This document shows positions 1-5,640 of a stretch of DNA of 7,391 nt, one piece after another. This DNA comes from Actinomycetes bacterium. GTDB lineage: Bacteria; Bacillota_I; Bacilli_A; RF39; UBA660. The DNA lies in NCBI GenBank assembly GCA_021152765.1, contig JAGKUT010000037.1, positions 1-7,391 on the forward strand, in the 5' to 3' direction. The notes beneath the pieces were generated by a model. That model was not told where the DNA came from. It ran no database searches and worked only from the letters and a program-made list of their open reading frames with translations. The first letter of the stretch is position 1; each line of letters starts with the position of its first letter. The position numbers were made by a program, and so were the translations under genes.

Positions 1-78
1 CAGTAGTAGAACAGTATAAAATAACATTGTTAAAGTGTGATATTAGAATAGTTTTATTAAAAAAAGGAGGAAAAATTA

Positions 79-1251
79 GTGAAAACAAAAGAAAAAAAAT
101 CATTTGCAAATAACAAAAATGTGAGTTCTATAAATCAAAAGAAGAAGGCCTTTACTCTAATAGAACTATTAGCAATTATAGTAATACTAGCTATAATTGC
201 AGTAATAACTGTACCAATTATATTAAATATAATTGAAAATTCTCGTAGGGGCGTGGCAATAAACTCTGCATACGGATATAAAGACGCAATAAATGAATAC
301 TATGTTGGTAAATTAATAGGAAACTCTCAACAACAATTACCAAATGAAGTGAAAAATATATCAGAATTGCCGGTTGATTTAGTTGTAAACGGTGAAAAAC
401 CAACAGAAGGATGGATAAATTTTCGGAATGGACATGTAATAGATTACTCGTTAAGAATAGGAGAATATGTGGTAAATTATGATGAAACTACAAATTCAGC
501 AATTGCAATAAAATCGGGAAACATAAAAGAACAACCATCTGAAACACCTGATAACATCAAGATATACAGGATAATTGATGGAATACTTACTGAAGTTAAT
601 AAACCAATTGAGCAAGGAGATACTGTTGAAGTTACAGGAAATAATACCACAGAAAAATTCATAGTTATAAAAACGGATTCTTCTAGAACATTATTACTTG
701 CACAAAGAAATATTATTAAACAAAAAGTATCTGAAGAAGAATATATATATAGACAAGCAACAATTTCAGAAACACCAAATTATATTGGCTTTTCCTCAGA
801 AAATTATTGGACAAATACAGATGTTTCGCCTAATGTGTTAAATCAAGATTATACAGATAATGGTAAGTATGAATTAGGAAATGTTGAAGGTATAAATGTA
901 ATAATAGACACTGAGACAAATCAAAAAGCATCAACTTATGTATATAATAACAATAGTAGACTATATGAATACGTTGAAGGATATAAAAAAAATTTAATTG
1001 ATAATTATTCAATGAAAAATATTACCGGAAGATTACTATCAAAGACTGAAGCAGATAGCCTATCATCAGATGTAATAAATAATGGATATGATTATTGGTT
1101 AGGTACGGCATGGACTAGTGGCTGCGTAGACCGCGTAAGAAACGGCTCTACATATTTAGCACTATCAGGTCAAGGGGCGTACTATACAGGATGTGGAAAT
1201 AATCAATACTCAATCCGTCCAGTTATAGAAATTTCAACATCAAACATATAA
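79..1251 (+). CDS. Prepilin-like protein with N-terminal cleavage/methylation motif and C-terminal lectin-like domain
   Basis: This 390-residue protein carries a type IV prepilin/pseudopilin signal. A basic leader (residues 1-24, ending KKKA) is followed by FTLIE, with predicted cleavage between A24 and F25 and the usual Glu at +5 (E29), then a hydrophobic helix to about residue 52. It should therefore be inserted in the membrane, cleaved by a prepilin peptidase and displayed outside. Residues of about 168-390 resemble the extracellular domains ending in a [G/S]-[I/V]-R-P-V motif that are common in uncharacterised Bacillota surface proteins (here SIRPVIEI, 378-385), with a YWLG strand at 339-342. 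The start is GTG at 79, supported by AGGAGG eight bases upstream; no ATG gives the full leader. Residue -1 is Ala rather than the more usual Gly. No pilus assembly genes lie in the window, so its machinery is unknown. The prepilin motif is secure. The ligand-binding role of the C-terminus is inference. Confidence 0.85.
   Translation: MKTKEKKSFANNKNVSSINQKKKAFTLIELLAIIVILAIIAVITVPIILNIIENSRRGVAINSAYGYKDAINEYYVGKLIGNSQQQLPNEVKNISELPVDLVVNGEKPTEGWINFRNGHVIDYSLRIGEYVVNYDETTNSAIAIKSGNIKEQPSETPDNIKIYRIIDGILTEVNKPIEQGDTVEVTGNNTTEKFIVIKTDSSRTLLLAQRNIIKQKVSEEEYIYRQATISETPNYIGFSSENYWTNTDVSPNVLNQDYTDNGKYELGNVEGINVIIDTETNQKASTYVYNNNSRLYEYVEGYKKNLIDNYSMKNITGRLLSKTEADSLSSDVINNGYDYWLGTAWTSGCVDRVRNGSTYLALSGQGAYYTGCGNNQYSIRPVIEISTSNI
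1097..1236 (+). other. GC-rich, C-ending-codon segment in the prepilin-like gene; candidate variable region
   Basis: By hand count, 42 of the 80 bases at 1101-1180 are G or C, far above the surrounding gene. Codons 348, 349, 351, 352, 355 and 356 (GGC, TGC, GAC, CGC, AAC, GGC) all end in C, although such codons are rare in this genome. They sit just before the conserved SIRPV ending of a lectin-like fold. This is the pattern expected if AAC codons of a template had been changed at both adenines, as in diversity-generating retroelement targets. No template repeat or reverse transcriptase is visible in the window, so the call is tentative. Confidence 0.35.
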
Positions 1252-1269
1252 AAATTGTATAAAAAAAAT

Positions 1270-1306
1270 AAATCGTTCCAATATTAAATAGAAGGGAACG
1301 ATTTTT
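1270..1306 (+). terminator. Terminator-like hairpin between the prepilin-like gene and spoIIR
   Basis: A 10-bp stem (1270-1279 AAATCGTTCC with 1295-1304 GGAACGATTT) encloses a 15-nt loop and runs into five Ts (1302-1306). An A-rich tract precedes it. The spoIIR ATG follows only three bases after the T run. The only Shine-Dalgarno candidate (GAAGGG, 1291-1296) lies in the loop and the base of the 3' arm, so the structure could affect both transcription and translation of spoIIR. Confidence 0.75.
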
Positions 1307-1308
1307 AT

Positions 1309-1839
1309 ATGAAAAAAACATTGTTAGTATTAAGTCTAATAATTGGAACATATATATTGATAGGAGTAAAAGCAGAAGAACTAGTAGAAATACCAGATAA
1401 AGCAATAAGAATAAGAGTAATAGGAAACAGTAATTCAGAATATGATCAAGAAAAAAAACAAGAAATTAGAAAAGAAGTACAATTATATATGCAGAATTTA
1501 TTAAAGGATGCCAAGACAACTGAAGAAGCACGAACAATAATAAATAATAATCTAAATAATTTAAATAAAAATATAGACACATACTTAACACAAATAAATT
1601 ATGATAAAGATTATACAATTAATTTTGGATTAAATTACTTTCCGGAAAAAGAATACAAGGGAATAAAATATAAAGAGGGATTGTATGAATCACTACTAAT
1701 AACCCTAGGAGAAGGTAAAGGAAACAATTGGTGGTGTGTATTATTCCCCCCAATATGTTTATTAGAAGCAGAAGAAACAGAAACAAATGAAGTAGAATAC
1801 AGATCATTTGTAAAAGAACTAATAGAAAAATATTTCTAA
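1309..1839 (+). CDS. spoIIR: Stage II sporulation protein R (SpoIIR)
   Basis: SpoIIR is the forespore-secreted signal that activates processing of pro-sigma-E by the SpoIIGA protease in the mother cell of Bacillus and Clostridium relatives. The 176-residue product has an N-terminal hydrophobic segment (about 3-20) serving as signal or anchor, the family block IPDKAIRIRVIGNSN (28-42) where others have RVVANSD-like sequence, a charged helical middle with an EAR motif (73-75), the FPEKEY segment (111-116), and the diagnostic C-terminal block GEGKGNNWWCVLFPP (134-148). ATG 1309 is chosen because the signal segment starts at once; it lies immediately after a hairpin. No other sporulation gene is visible nearby, so intact sporulation cannot be concluded. 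I could not identify a convincing sigma-F promoter. Identification rests on several collinear motifs and is firm. Confidence 0.93.
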   Translation: MKKTLLVLSLIIGTYILIGVKAEELVEIPDKAIRIRVIGNSNSEYDQEKKQEIRKEVQLYMQNLLKDAKTTEEARTIINNNLNNLNKNIDTYLTQINYDKDYTINFGLNYFPEKEYKGIKYKEGLYESLLITLGEGKGNNWWCVLFPPICLLEAEETETNEVEYRSFVKELIEKYF

Positions 1840-1841
1840 TT

Positions 1842-1876
1842 AAAACCTCCATACATAGAATTAAATGGAGGTTTTT
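1842..1876 (+). terminator. Hairpin that holds the mntP Shine-Dalgarno in its 3' arm
   Basis: A perfect 11-bp stem (1842-1852 AAAACCTCCAT with 1865-1875 ATGGAGGTTTT) has a 12-nt loop and ends in five Ts (1872-1876). It fits an intrinsic terminator for spoIIR. The GGAGG at 1867-1871 is also the only ribosome-binding site for mntP, seven bases before its ATG, and is fully paired in the stem. Transcripts that read through would therefore have a masked ribosome-binding site. The base pairing is seen directly; the regulatory role is inference. Confidence 0.8.
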
Positions 1877-1878
1877 AT

Positions 1879-2409
1879 ATGTCAATATATATATTATTAA
1901 CAATAGCAGTATCTCTAAGTATGGATGCATTTTCACTATCACTCGCATATGGAACATTAAATTTAAAAAAAGAATATATAAAAAAAATATCACTAACAGT
2001 AGGTTTATTTCATTTTTTTATGCCATTAATTGGACTAACAATAGGAAATCTATTATTGAAGATATTACCAATAAAACCGGATATTATAGTATGTATAGTA
2101 TTAACATTTATTGGAATAGAAATGATTATAGATTCATTTAAAGAAGAAGAAAATATAAAAATCATGATAAACAAAGAAATACTTTTTTTCGCATTAGCGG
2201 TAAGCTTAGATAGTTTTTCAGTAGGCATAGGATTAGAAGCTATAACTAATAACTATATAATAGCAGTATCAATATTCTCATTAACTAGTTTTATATTTAC
2301 ATATATAGGATTATTACTTGGGAAAAGAATAAATAAACTAATAGGAAAACTTTCAACAATACTAGGAGGTATAACACTGATAATAATAGGAATTATATAT
2401 GTGATTTGA
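1879..2409 (+). CDS. mntP: MntP-family manganese efflux pump
   Basis: This 176-residue membrane protein consists almost entirely of about six transmembrane helices (roughly 1-23, 38-60, 66-86, 101-121, 127-148 and 157-176). It shows the internal duplication typical of MntP: each half has an Asp motif, SLSMDAFSLSLAYG (12-25, D16) and AVSLDSFSVGIGL (107-119, D111), the acidic positions known to be needed for Mn(II) export in the family. The GLFHFFMPLIG segment (42-52) and the length also fit MntP. The related sporulation protein YtaF has a similar duplicated fold and is usually longer, so it is the main alternative, and proximity to spoIIR makes it worth a check. The gene ends in TGA. There is no room upstream for a yybP-ykoY manganese riboswitch; only the hairpin that masks the ribosome-binding site precedes it. 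Confidence 0.8.
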   Translation: MSIYILLTIAVSLSMDAFSLSLAYGTLNLKKEYIKKISLTVGLFHFFMPLIGLTIGNLLLKILPIKPDIIVCIVLTFIGIEMIIDSFKEEENIKIMINKEILFFALAVSLDSFSVGIGLEAITNNYIIAVSIFSLTSFIFTYIGLLLGKRINKLIGKLSTILGGITLIIIGIIYVI

Positions 2410-2441
2410 CTAAATATTTACATTAAAATTCACCAATTTTA

Positions 2442-2470
2442 TTGCATTTATTAAACAATTTAAATATAAT
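2442..2470 (+). promoter_or_regulatory. Probable sigma-A promoter for murA
   Basis: TTGCAT (2442-2447) and TATAAT (2465-2470) are separated by 17 bp in the 183-bp gap after mntP. Transcription would start near 2477 and leave a leader of about 115 nt before murA. In that leader I see only a weak 5-bp hairpin (TGAAT 2484-2488 with ATTCA 2501-2505) and no recognised riboswitch. Confidence 0.65.
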
Positions 2471-2580
2471 AAGTCTAGTGATGTGAATTCCAAGTGTATG
2501 ATTCAATAATAATTATAAAATAAGATACATTGAAATAGGTAAATCACACAACATAACAATATACATAAAATAAATTAGTC

Positions 2581-2585
2581 GGAGG
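2581..2585 (+). promoter_or_regulatory. Shine-Dalgarno that fixes the murA start
   Basis: GGAGG lies seven bases before ATG 2593 but only one base before the alternative in-frame ATG 2587. The spacing therefore favours 2593, which also puts the conserved Lys-Asn pair at positions 22-23 as in well-studied MurA enzymes. Confidence 0.8.
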
Positions 2586-2592
2586 TATGAAT

Positions 2593-3846
2593 ATGGAAAA
2601 GATAATAATTGATGGAAATCATACATTAACAGGAACAATAAAAGTAAGTGGTGCAAAGAATAGTGCAGTAGCATTAGTACCAGCATCACTCCTAGCGGAT
2701 GATAAAGTAACAATAGATAATATTCCAAACATATCAGATATAGAAGCGTTAAATGAGATATTGGAATATTTAGGTGCAAAAGTAGAAAGAAAAGAAGAAT
2801 CAATGGAAATTGATCCAAGTACTGTAGAAAACAAAGCGATTCCAGAAGGTCATGCACAAAAACTAAGAGCATCATATTATTTTATGGGAGCAATGCTAGG
2901 AAAATATAAAAAAGCAGAGATGTACTTTCCAGGTGGATGCAGTATAGGAGCACGCCCAATAGATCTACATTTAAAAGGATTTGAAGAATTAGGAGCAAAA
3001 ATAAGAAATGAAGGAAATAAATATATAATAGAAGCAGACGAATTAGTTGGAACAAATATATATTTAGACTTTGCATCTGTAGGAGCAACAATAAATATAA
3101 TGTTAGCAGCTACTAAAGCAAAAGGAACAACAATAATAGAAAATGCAGCAAAAGAACCTGAAATAGTAAATGTTGCGACATTTCTAAATCAAATAGGAGC
3201 AAAAATAACAGGAGCAGGAACTAGTGAAATAAAAATCAAAGGAGTTAAAAAACTTCATGGTTGCTACACAGAAGTAATTCCAGATAGAATAGAAGCAGGA
3301 ACATATATAATTGCTGGAGCCTTGGTAGGAGATAACCTAAAAATAGATAATATTATTCCAGACCATATAGAAGCATTACTTTTAAAATTAAAAGAAATGA
3401 AAGTTAATATGAAAGTTGGAAAAGATAATATTGTAATATCAAAAACAGAAAACCTTAAGAAGATTAATGTACATACCCAAGTATTCCCAGGTTTTCCAAC
3501 AGATTTGCAACAACCATTAACAACACTTCTAACACAATGTAACGGTGTATCAATATTAGAAGAAAACATATATGAAAATAGATTTCAAAACGTTCCATTC
3601 CTAAACGAAATGGGAGCAAATATAAAAATAGATAATAAACTATTATTGATTAGTGGCCCAACCAAACTAATAGGTAAAGAGGTAGAAGCAACAGACTTAA
3701 GAGCAGGAGCATGTCTAGTACTTGCAGGATTAGCAGCAACAGGTCAAACAAAAATAACAAATATTAAATATATACTAAGAGGATATGAAAAAATTATAGA
3801 AAAATTAACAAACGTAGGTGCACATATTTCATTAGTAGATGAATAA
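2593..3846 (+). CDS. murA: UDP-N-acetylglucosamine 1-carboxyvinyltransferase (MurA)
   Basis: MurA catalyses the first committed step of peptidoglycan synthesis in the cytoplasm, transferring enolpyruvate from phosphoenolpyruvate to UDP-GlcNAc. The 417-residue length is normal. Visible signature residues (numbered from 2593) are SGAKN with K22-N23, the active-site loop GGCSIGARPIDLH with the catalytic and fosfomycin-targeted Cys at 116, FPTDLQ with the catalytic Asp at 304, DLRAGA with Arg 370, and RGYE with Arg 396 near the C-terminus. The loop has Cys rather than Asp, so it is of the fosfomycin-sensitive type by family knowledge. Many Bacillota have two copies (MurA/MurZ); which paralogue this is cannot be decided here. 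It has its own promoter, a strong ribosome-binding site and a terminator directly after the stop, so it is probably monocistronic. Confidence 0.97.
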   Translation: MEKIIIDGNHTLTGTIKVSGAKNSAVALVPASLLADDKVTIDNIPNISDIEALNEILEYLGAKVERKEESMEIDPSTVENKAIPEGHAQKLRASYYFMGAMLGKYKKAEMYFPGGCSIGARPIDLHLKGFEELGAKIRNEGNKYIIEADELVGTNIYLDFASVGATINIMLAATKAKGTTIIENAAKEPEIVNVATFLNQIGAKITGAGTSEIKIKGVKKLHGCYTEVIPDRIEAGTYIIAGALVGDNLKIDNIIPDHIEALLLKLKEMKVNMKVGKDNIVISKTENLKKINVHTQVFPGFPTDLQQPLTTLLTQCNGVSILEENIYENRFQNVPFLNEMGANIKIDNKLLLISGPTKLIGKEVEATDLRAGACLVLAGLAATGQTKITNIKYILRGYEKIIEKLTNVGAHISLVDE

Positions 3847-3850
3847 AATT

Positions 3851-3875
3851 AAGTAGATAAAATCTACTTTTTTTT
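3851..3875 (+). terminator. Intrinsic terminator after murA
   Basis: An 8-bp stem (3851-3858 AAGTAGAT with 3862-3869 ATCTACTT) has a 3-nt AAA loop and runs into eight Ts (3868-3875), four bases after the murA stop. The next gene's AGGAGG (3876-3881) begins on the very next base. Confidence 0.85.
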
Positions 3876-3885
3876 AGGAGGAAAA

Positions 3886-4581
3886 ATGAAAAAGATACTA
3901 ATACTAGGAATTATAATACTAAGCATTTTCTTGATATATTTAACAACAATAGATAAAAAAGTATATTATGTATCACTAGGAGACGAAATATCACTGGGAA
4001 TGACAAAAGATGGATACTATGAAAAAAGCTATCCGTTATACATAAAAGAATATTTAGAAAAAAATAATAAATTAGAAACATTCATAGACGACTATTCCAA
4101 ACAAGGTTATAGGATAACAGACTTAATAAATGATATAAATAATAATAAAGAAATAGAAGAAACAAATAAAACAATAAAAAATGTATTAATTAAAGCAGAT
4201 TTAGTCACACTATCAATAGGAACTAATGATATATTATCTAAAATCAGTAATGAGGAAAATTTGACTAAAATAGACTATAAAAGACTATATAAGAATATAG
4301 AAGAAATTGTAAATGACCTAGATAAACTATTAAAAATAATTAGAGAATATTGTAAAGAAGATATAATATTAATTGGTACAAATATCAAAACAGAAAATGA
4401 AAATTTACGAGAAATAATTAATTACGCAAATGAAAAGTTCGATGAAGTATCAAAAAAATACGATATTGAATATATTAAAACAGATGAGATAATAAAAGAA
4501 AAAATATATCCTACAATTGAGGAATATAAAAGATTATCTGAACAAATAATAGATAGTATAAATAATAATTTACTAAAATAA
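3886..4581 (+). CDS. Membrane-anchored SGNH/GDSL-hydrolase-fold protein with altered catalytic residues
   Basis: The 231-residue protein starts with one hydrophobic helix (about 4-21), so it is probably anchored with the domain outside. The rest follows the SGNH/GDSL layout of YpmR-like lipases and esterases: block I VSLGDEISLG (29-38), a block II-like Gly in SKQGYRITDL (71-80), and block III SIGTND (110-115) containing the GxND oxyanion motif. Two expected catalytic residues are absent. The nucleophile Ser of GDS is Glu (E34, codon GAA at 3985-3987), and the C-terminal Asp-x-x-His region reads KIYPTIEEY (206-214), with Tyr where His is expected. It may be a non-catalytic binding protein or use other chemistry. 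AGGAGG sits five bases before the ATG. The next gene lies 34 bp downstream with no terminator between. Confidence 0.75.
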   Translation: MKKILILGIIILSIFLIYLTTIDKKVYYVSLGDEISLGMTKDGYYEKSYPLYIKEYLEKNNKLETFIDDYSKQGYRITDLINDINNNKEIEETNKTIKNVLIKADLVTLSIGTNDILSKISNEENLTKIDYKRLYKNIEEIVNDLDKLLKIIREYCKEDIILIGTNIKTENENLREIINYANEKFDEVSKKYDIEYIKTDEIIKEKIYPTIEEYKRLSEQIIDSINNNLLK

Positions 4582-4597
4582 TAAAAAATGATATAAT
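4569..4597 (+). promoter_or_regulatory. Possible promoter for the Bax inhibitor-like gene
   Basis: TATAAT (4592-4597) is a consensus -10 element. TTTACT (4569-4574), 17 bp upstream and inside the end of the preceding gene, is a fair -35. The start of transcription would fall near 4604, at the GGAGG itself (4604-4608), giving a leader of only about 12 nt. Confidence 0.5.
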
Positions 4598-4615
4598 ACC
4601 AATGGAGGTATAAAA

Positions 4616-5254
4616 ATGGAAAACAATAAGATATTTACAAAAGTATATGGCTGGATGTTTATTGGACTACTAATATCATTTATAACAGGATATTACGTAT
4701 CAACAAAACCAAATATGGTATATAATCTAGCAAATGGATACTGGATACTTGCACTAGTAGAAATAGGAGTATGTATTTGGTTATCAGCGGGAATTAGAAA
4801 AATGCAAACAACAACAGCTAAGATTCTATTCTGTTTATACTCATTTTTAACAGGATTAACACTATCATTTATATTTGTAGTATTCAAAATGGAATCAATA
4901 GTATTAGTATTTGGAATCACATCATTAATGTTTGCAGTAATGGCATTAATAGGACACTTCGCAAATGTAGATTTAACAAAACTAGGCCCAATACTATTCA
5001 TGGGGTTATTAGGAATAGTAATTGCTTCAATAATTAATATATTTGTAGGATCAGAAACATTTGATTTAGGACTAACAATAATAGGAATTATAATATTTAC
5101 CGTTTATATCGCCTATGATATACAAAAGGTAAAATATATCGCAAATGAACTAGAAGAAGATAAAGCTTCAATTATTTGTGCATTTGAATTGTACTTAGAT
5201 TTTATAAATTTATTTATAAAACTTTTAAGATTATTAGGAAAAAGCAAAGATTAG
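4616..5254 (+). CDS. Bax inhibitor-1/YccA (YetJ-like) family membrane protein
   Basis: This 212-residue protein has about seven hydrophobic segments (roughly 12-28, 42-60, 68-90, 95-114, 123-144, 149-167 and 187-205), matching the size and layout of the TMBIM/BI-1 family. The family signature is visible in the last third: VYIAYDIQKVK (163-173, D168) and ELYLDFINLF (191-200, D195). These Asp residues correspond to the paired aspartates that form the pH-sensing calcium-leak gate in Bacillus subtilis YetJ. By family knowledge it would be a pH-sensitive cation or calcium leak protein of the cytoplasmic membrane, but the physiological role in bacteria is poorly defined. GGAGG is seven bases before the ATG. 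Transcription may come from its own promoter and from read-through of the SGNH gene. The terminator overlaps its stop codon. Confidence 0.9.
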   Translation: MENNKIFTKVYGWMFIGLLISFITGYYVSTKPNMVYNLANGYWILALVEIGVCIWLSAGIRKMQTTTAKILFCLYSFLTGLTLSFIFVVFKMESIVLVFGITSLMFAVMALIGHFANVDLTKLGPILFMGLLGIVIASIINIFVGSETFDLGLTIIGIIIFTVYIAYDIQKVKYIANELEEDKASIICAFELYLDFINLFIKLLRLLGKSKD

Positions 5255-5270
5255 ACTTGCTTTTTTTTTT
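5239..5270 (+). terminator. Terminator overlapping the end of the Bax inhibitor-like gene
   Basis: The stem pairs 5239-5249 with 5256-5265 (one bulged A at 5246) around a 6-nt loop containing the TAG stop, and runs into ten Ts (5261-5270). Confidence 0.8.
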
Positions 5271-5285
5271 AAAACTTGTTATACT
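5257..5285 (+). promoter_or_regulatory. Probable promoter of rpmE
   Basis: TTGCTT (5257-5262) and TATACT (5280-5285) are spaced 17 bp. The -35 overlaps the 3' arm of the preceding terminator. An inverted repeat ACTTGT (5274-5279) / ACAAGT (5288-5293) brackets the -10. Confidence 0.65.
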
Positions 5286-5301
5286 AAACAAGTAAATTTC
5301 T

Positions 5302-5321
5302 ATGACTTGAAATAAAGTCAT
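5302..5321 (+). ncRNA. Leader hairpin of rpmE, possible L31 autoregulatory element
   Basis: A 7-bp stem (5302-5308 ATGACTT with 5315-5321 AAGTCAT) with loop GAAATA lies within a leader of roughly 50 nt, five bases before the AAGGAG ribosome-binding site (5327-5332). Ribosomal-protein leaders, including an L31 leader class in Firmicutes, often use such a structure for feedback by the encoded protein. The hairpin is seen; assignment to that class is inference. Confidence 0.45.
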
Positions 5322-5339
5322 GGCGGAAGGAGAGAAACT

Positions 5340-5543
5340 ATGAAGAAAGATATACATCCAAAATATGTAGAAACTAAAGTTACATGTGCATGTGGAAATA
5401 CTTTCACAGTTAGATCAAATAAAGAAGAACTACACTTAGAAGTTTGTAACAAATGTCATCCATTCTTTACTGGTCAAAATGCAGTAGCTAGAAAAACTGG
5501 AGCAGTAGACAAATTCAATAAAAAGTATGGTCTAGACAAGTAA
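5340..5543 (+). CDS. rpmE: Ribosomal protein L31 (bL31), zinc-binding form
   Basis: bL31 is a protein of the large ribosomal subunit that helps bridge to the small subunit. The 67-residue product begins MKKDIHPKY, as typical L31, and has the Cys set of the zinc-binding (C+) type: C16 and C18 in CAC, and C36 and C39 in CNKC, followed by HPFFTGQ. Zinc-binding L31 is commonly used as a zinc store and replaced by a Cys-less paralogue under zinc limitation; no such paralogue is in the window. It has its own promoter, a hairpin leader, AAGGAG seven bases before the ATG, and a terminator overlapping the stop, so it is a single-gene unit. Confidence 0.98.
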   Translation: MKKDIHPKYVETKVTCACGNTFTVRSNKEELHLEVCNKCHPFFTGQNAVARKTGAVDKFNKKYGLDK

Positions 5544-5567
5544 TATTGAAAAAATATTACTTTTTTT
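5538..5567 (+). terminator. Intrinsic terminator of rpmE
   Basis: A perfect 10-bp stem (5538-5547 AAGTAATATT with 5553-5562 AATATTACTT) with loop GAAAA includes the rpmE stop codon in its 5' arm and ends in seven Ts (5561-5567). Confidence 0.88.
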
Positions 5568-5577
5568 ATAAATATTA

Positions 5578-5607
5578 TTGACAAGTACACTTTGCATGAC
5601 ATATAAT
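5578..5607 (+). promoter_or_regulatory. Strong promoter of the membrane-protein/XRE operon
   Basis: A perfect TTGACA (5578-5583) and a perfect TATAAT (5602-5607) are 18 bp apart, placing the start of transcription near 5614. It is the closest match to consensus in the window and is overlapped and followed by similar palindromes, as expected for a strong promoter held by a repressor. Confidence 0.8.
5582..5594. promoter_or_regulatory. Upstream candidate operator (CAAGT-AC-ACTTTG)
   Basis: This imperfect palindrome overlaps the end of the -35 element and the spacer. Its half-sites CAAGT and ACTTTG match those of the second palindrome 34 bp downstream, centre to centre, apart from one extra T. 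It is a candidate binding site for the XRE protein encoded in the same operon. Confidence 0.4.
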
Positions 5608-5614
5608 TTAAATA

Positions 5615-5628
5615 CCAAGTGAACTTGG
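5615..5628. promoter_or_regulatory. Downstream candidate operator (CCAAGT-GA-ACTTGG)
   Basis: This perfect 6+2+6 palindrome lies at the predicted transcription start, two bases before the AGGAGG (5631-5636) of the first gene. A two-base gap disfavours an RNA hairpin and favours a dimeric DNA-binding protein, most simply the operon's own XRE regulator. Confidence 0.5.
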
Positions 5629-5640
5629 CAAGGAGGATAT

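Noticed and set aside
1..78. Promoter for the prepilin-like gene
   Set aside because: TTGTTA (27-32) and TAGAAT (44-49) are only 11 bp apart, and TATAAA (15-20) would need a -35 outside the window. Only the AGGAGG ribosome-binding site is supportable.
1619..1993. Minus-strand ORF across spoIIR and mntP, and other reverse-strand ORFs
   Set aside because: They overlap well-supported plus-strand genes, have low-complexity Leu/Ile-rich translations and lack family motifs; they are antisense shadows.
2407..2409. TGA read as Trp (Mycoplasma-type code)
   Set aside because: Conserved Trp positions such as the WW pair of SpoIIR are TGG, and TGA here falls at the expected MntP end.
2425..2440. AAAATT/AATTTT inverted repeat after mntP as a terminator
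   Set aside because: The 6-bp stem is entirely A-T and has no extended T run; such repeats are expected by chance in DNA this AT-rich.
2471..2580. Riboswitch or gene in the murA leader
   Set aside because: No extended stems, no recognised aptamer core and no ORF with a ribosome-binding site; only a weak 5-bp hairpin is seen.
2587..2592. ATG 2587 as the start of murA
   Set aside because: It is only one base after GGAGG. ATG 2593 has seven-base spacing and gives the standard MurA numbering of conserved residues.
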